Assembly (NCBI GenBank): GCA_028819835.1
Contig: JAPPKR010000122.1
Location: forward strand, 1-12,075
Reading direction: 5' to 3'
Source: a bacterium
GTDB lineage: Bacteria; Actinomycetota; Acidimicrobiia; UBA5794; ZC4RG35
DNA: 12,075 nt
The notes under the pieces: generated by a model
What the model saw: the letters and a program-made list of their open reading frames with translations, nothing else
Databases searched by the model: none
What the model was told of the DNA's origin: nothing
Translations under genes and position numbers: made by a program
Shown here: piece after piece, positions 10,635 through 12,075 of the stretch
Layout of the letters: the number at the start of each line of letters is the position of its first letter
How positions within the stretch are numbered: the first letter of the stretch is position 1

Positions 10635-12075
10635 ATGTCCAACCACAAGACCGACAAGCCTTCCTCCGGCGGATCACTCCCGCGGCCGCGGACGAGCCGT
10701 CCGGTCATCTCCGGGACCCGAGGGATAATCTCGAGCGGCCATTACCTGACATCGATGGCGGGGATGCGCATGATGGTGTCGGGAGGGAACGCCTTCGACG
10801 CGGTGGCGGCAGGGGTCTTCGCAGGTGTGGTGGTCGAACCGACTGCCGCCTGCTCCCTCGCCGCCGAGAGCGTTTTCATGCTCTACGACGCCCGTTCCGG
10901 GGACCTCAAGTCGCTGAGCGGCCAGGGGGTGGCCCCCCGCAGCGCGACGGCCGAGTTCTACCGCTCACAGGGACTTGACGACGTCCCCACCGGCCCCGGT
11001 CCCCTGGCGCCCCTGTCGTTCACGGTGCCCGGCGTCGTGCACGCCACCATCTCGATGCTCGAAAGGTACGGAACCAAGAGCCTCAGCGAGGTGATTGGTC
11101 CGGCCATCCAATACGCCGAGGAGGGGATACCCCACTACCGGCAGATGATCGACTTCCTGGGACTGGAACCCACCATCCGCCAGTTCCGGCTCTTTCCCCC
11201 CGGCGGGTTGGAGGTCTTCTATGACGGCGGAAAGCTACCGGCGGAGGGGTCGCTGTTCTTCCAGCCGGGCCTGGCCGGGACTTTGAGATCGTTGGCGGCC
11301 GCCGAGGCTTCGTCAGCGGGCTCCCGGTCGGATGGACTGCGCGCCGGGATCGACGAGTTCTACAGCGGGGGAATCGCCAGGCTGATCGCCGATGCTTCGG
11401 ATAGCGTCGGCGGAGTCCTTGGGTACCAGGATCTCACGGCCTACCGGTCGCAGTTCGAAGAGCCGCTCCGCACCACCTTCGCGGGCCATGAGATCTGCGG
11501 GCAGAGGACTTGGTCGCAGGCCGGCATTCTCCTTCAGACGCTGAACATGCTCGAAAACTTCGACCTGCGAGCCATGGGCCACAATACCCCGGCCTACATC
11601 CACACCATCATCGAAGCCCTGAAGCTGTCCATGGCGGACCGCCAGACCTTTTACGGAGATCCCGACTTCGCCGACGTCCCGATTGCCGAACTCCTGTCCA
11701 AGGACTACGGGGCGGCTCGGGCCGCCCTGATCGACCCCGGTCGGGCGGCCCCCGAGTTGCCGCATCCGGGGGACCCCCGAGGTGGGGCGGTCCCCATGGA
11801 GAGGCTGGTGGCCGAGGGCAGCCCTGCAGGGGGACCTGGCGACAAACTCGGCCAGGCGGGGGGCACCACCCACGTCGCAGCGATCGATCGGGCCGGAAAC
11901 ATGGCGTGCGCCACGCCCAGCGGCGGCTCTTTCGAGAAGTCGGTGTTCTTCCCGGAGTTGGGATGCGCCATCAGCACCCGTTCCGAGGTGTTCAACCTGT
12001 CGGCGGGGCACCCGAACGCTATCGAGCCTGGTAAGCGGCCCAGGACCACTCTGGTCAATTACATAGCCGTCAAGG
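10635..12075 (+). CDS. Gamma-glutamyltranspeptidase family protein (partial, runs off right edge)
   Basis: About 480 residues of a gamma-glutamyltransferase/acylase, which cleaves gamma-glutamyl amides such as glutathione after autocatalytic splitting at a threonine. Seen are MMVSGGNAFDAVAAG near residues 46-60, matching the GGNAVDAAVA of the family; VPGVVHATI; the processing and nucleophile site GGTTHVAAIDRAGN, with the first Thr at about residue 411; then TPSGGSF and PGKRPRTTL. The TTL ending is the variant I associate with YwrD-like members, where classical enzymes have SSM. The N-terminus MSNHKTDKPSSGG is hydrophilic with no signal peptide, so a cytoplasmic enzyme is expected, unlike the periplasmic E. 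coli GGT. The ATG at 10635 is the most sensible start, though its Shine-Dalgarno match is poor. The last hundred or so residues lie beyond the window. It is divergent from the DinB-like gene across a hairpin-rich gap. Confidence 0.93.
   Translation, partial: MSNHKTDKPSSGGSLPRPRTSRPVISGTRGIISSGHYLTSMAGMRMMVSGGNAFDAVAAGVFAGVVVEPTAACSLAAESVFMLYDARSGDLKSLSGQGVAPRSATAEFYRSQGLDDVPTGPGPLAPLSFTVPGVVHATISMLERYGTKSLSEVIGPAIQYAEEGIPHYRQMIDFLGLEPTIRQFRLFPPGGLEVFYDGGKLPAEGSLFFQPGLAGTLRSLAAAEASSAGSRSDGLRAGIDEFYSGGIARLIADASDSVGGVLGYQDLTAYRSQFEEPLRTTFAGHEICGQRTWSQAGILLQTLNMLENFDLRAMGHNTPAYIHTIIEALKLSMADRQTFYGDPDFADVPIAELLSKDYGAARAALIDPGRAAPELPHPGDPRGGAVPMERLVAEGSPAGGPGDKLGQAGGTTHVAAIDRAGNMACATPSGGSFEKSVFFPELGCAISTRSEVFNLSAGHPNAIEPGKRPRTTLVNYIAVK

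Noticed and set aside
10423..10677. 85-residue N-terminal extension of the DinB-like protein
   Set aside because: It runs through the hairpin-rich gap and the start of the ggt-like gene, has low-complexity R/G/P composition, and lies beyond the TACCAT box that fits the ATG at 10422.
11313..12058. Minus-strand open frames opposite the gamma-glutamyltranspeptidase gene
   Set aside because: No recognisable domain or RBS. The plus-strand frame carries conserved catalytic motifs throughout.
1..12075. tRNA, rRNA, CRISPR array, insertion sequence, attachment site
   Set aside because: I looked for repeated direct units, cloverleaf-like sequences and transposase motifs by eye and found none. Weak tRNA-like folds could be missed without a covariance search.

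Overview
This 12-kb window is GC-rich and gene-dense. It appears chromosomal, and it most likely comes from an actinobacterium, possibly of the Acidimicrobiia type; that is inference from gene content and style, not a database match. The evidence is an F420-dependent oxidoreductase, a mycothiol-isomerase/DinB-like protein, frequent GTG and TTG starts, and several genes with no Shine-Dalgarno sequence but a TANNNT box 7-10 nt before the start codon (leaderless or nearly leaderless transcription). I found no tRNA, rRNA, CRISPR array, transposase or phage gene. No gap without a gene exceeds about 210 bases.

Layout, left to right. (1) Positions 1-640, minus strand: the N-terminus of a type I polyketide synthase (ketosynthase domain), cut by the left edge. 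(2) 752-1735, minus: an F420-dependent luciferase-like oxidoreductase. It is divergent from (3) 1803-2663, plus: a dihydrodipicolinate synthase/N-acetylneuraminate lyase family aldolase, and (4) 2731-3642, plus: an alpha/beta hydrolase. A 70-bp convergent gap with a perfect hairpin follows. (5) 3713-7300, minus: a compact four-gene operon. Its transcription order is a ClpX-type zinc finger fused to a degenerate imidazolonepropionase-like amidohydrolase, a glycerophosphodiester phosphodiesterase, an ABC-2 permease, and an ABC ATPase of the polysaccharide/teichoic-acid exporter class. Successive genes overlap by 4 nt, if the permease uses a non-canonical CTG start. (6) 7424-8197, plus: a crotonase-fold PaaG-like isomerase. 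Then come 8266-8961, a SRAP-domain abasic-site protein with a leaderless promoter, and 8979-9866, an ArsP-family permease. (7) 9868-10422, minus: a TIGR03086-like metal-binding protein. (8) 10635-12075, plus: a gamma-glutamyltranspeptidase cut by the right edge. Its 212-bp divergent upstream region holds four perfect inverted repeats.

The most unusual locus is the 3713-7300 operon. The ClpX-like Cys4 zinc finger keeps all four cysteines and the ICDEC signature. The amidohydrolase domain has lost the HxH metal ligands and other catalytic histidines, so it looks like a pseudoenzyme or adaptor. It is translationally coupled to a lipid-headgroup phosphodiesterase and a cell-envelope glycopolymer exporter. 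The other genes are mainly ordinary metabolic or repair functions in short transcription units and do not form one obvious pathway.
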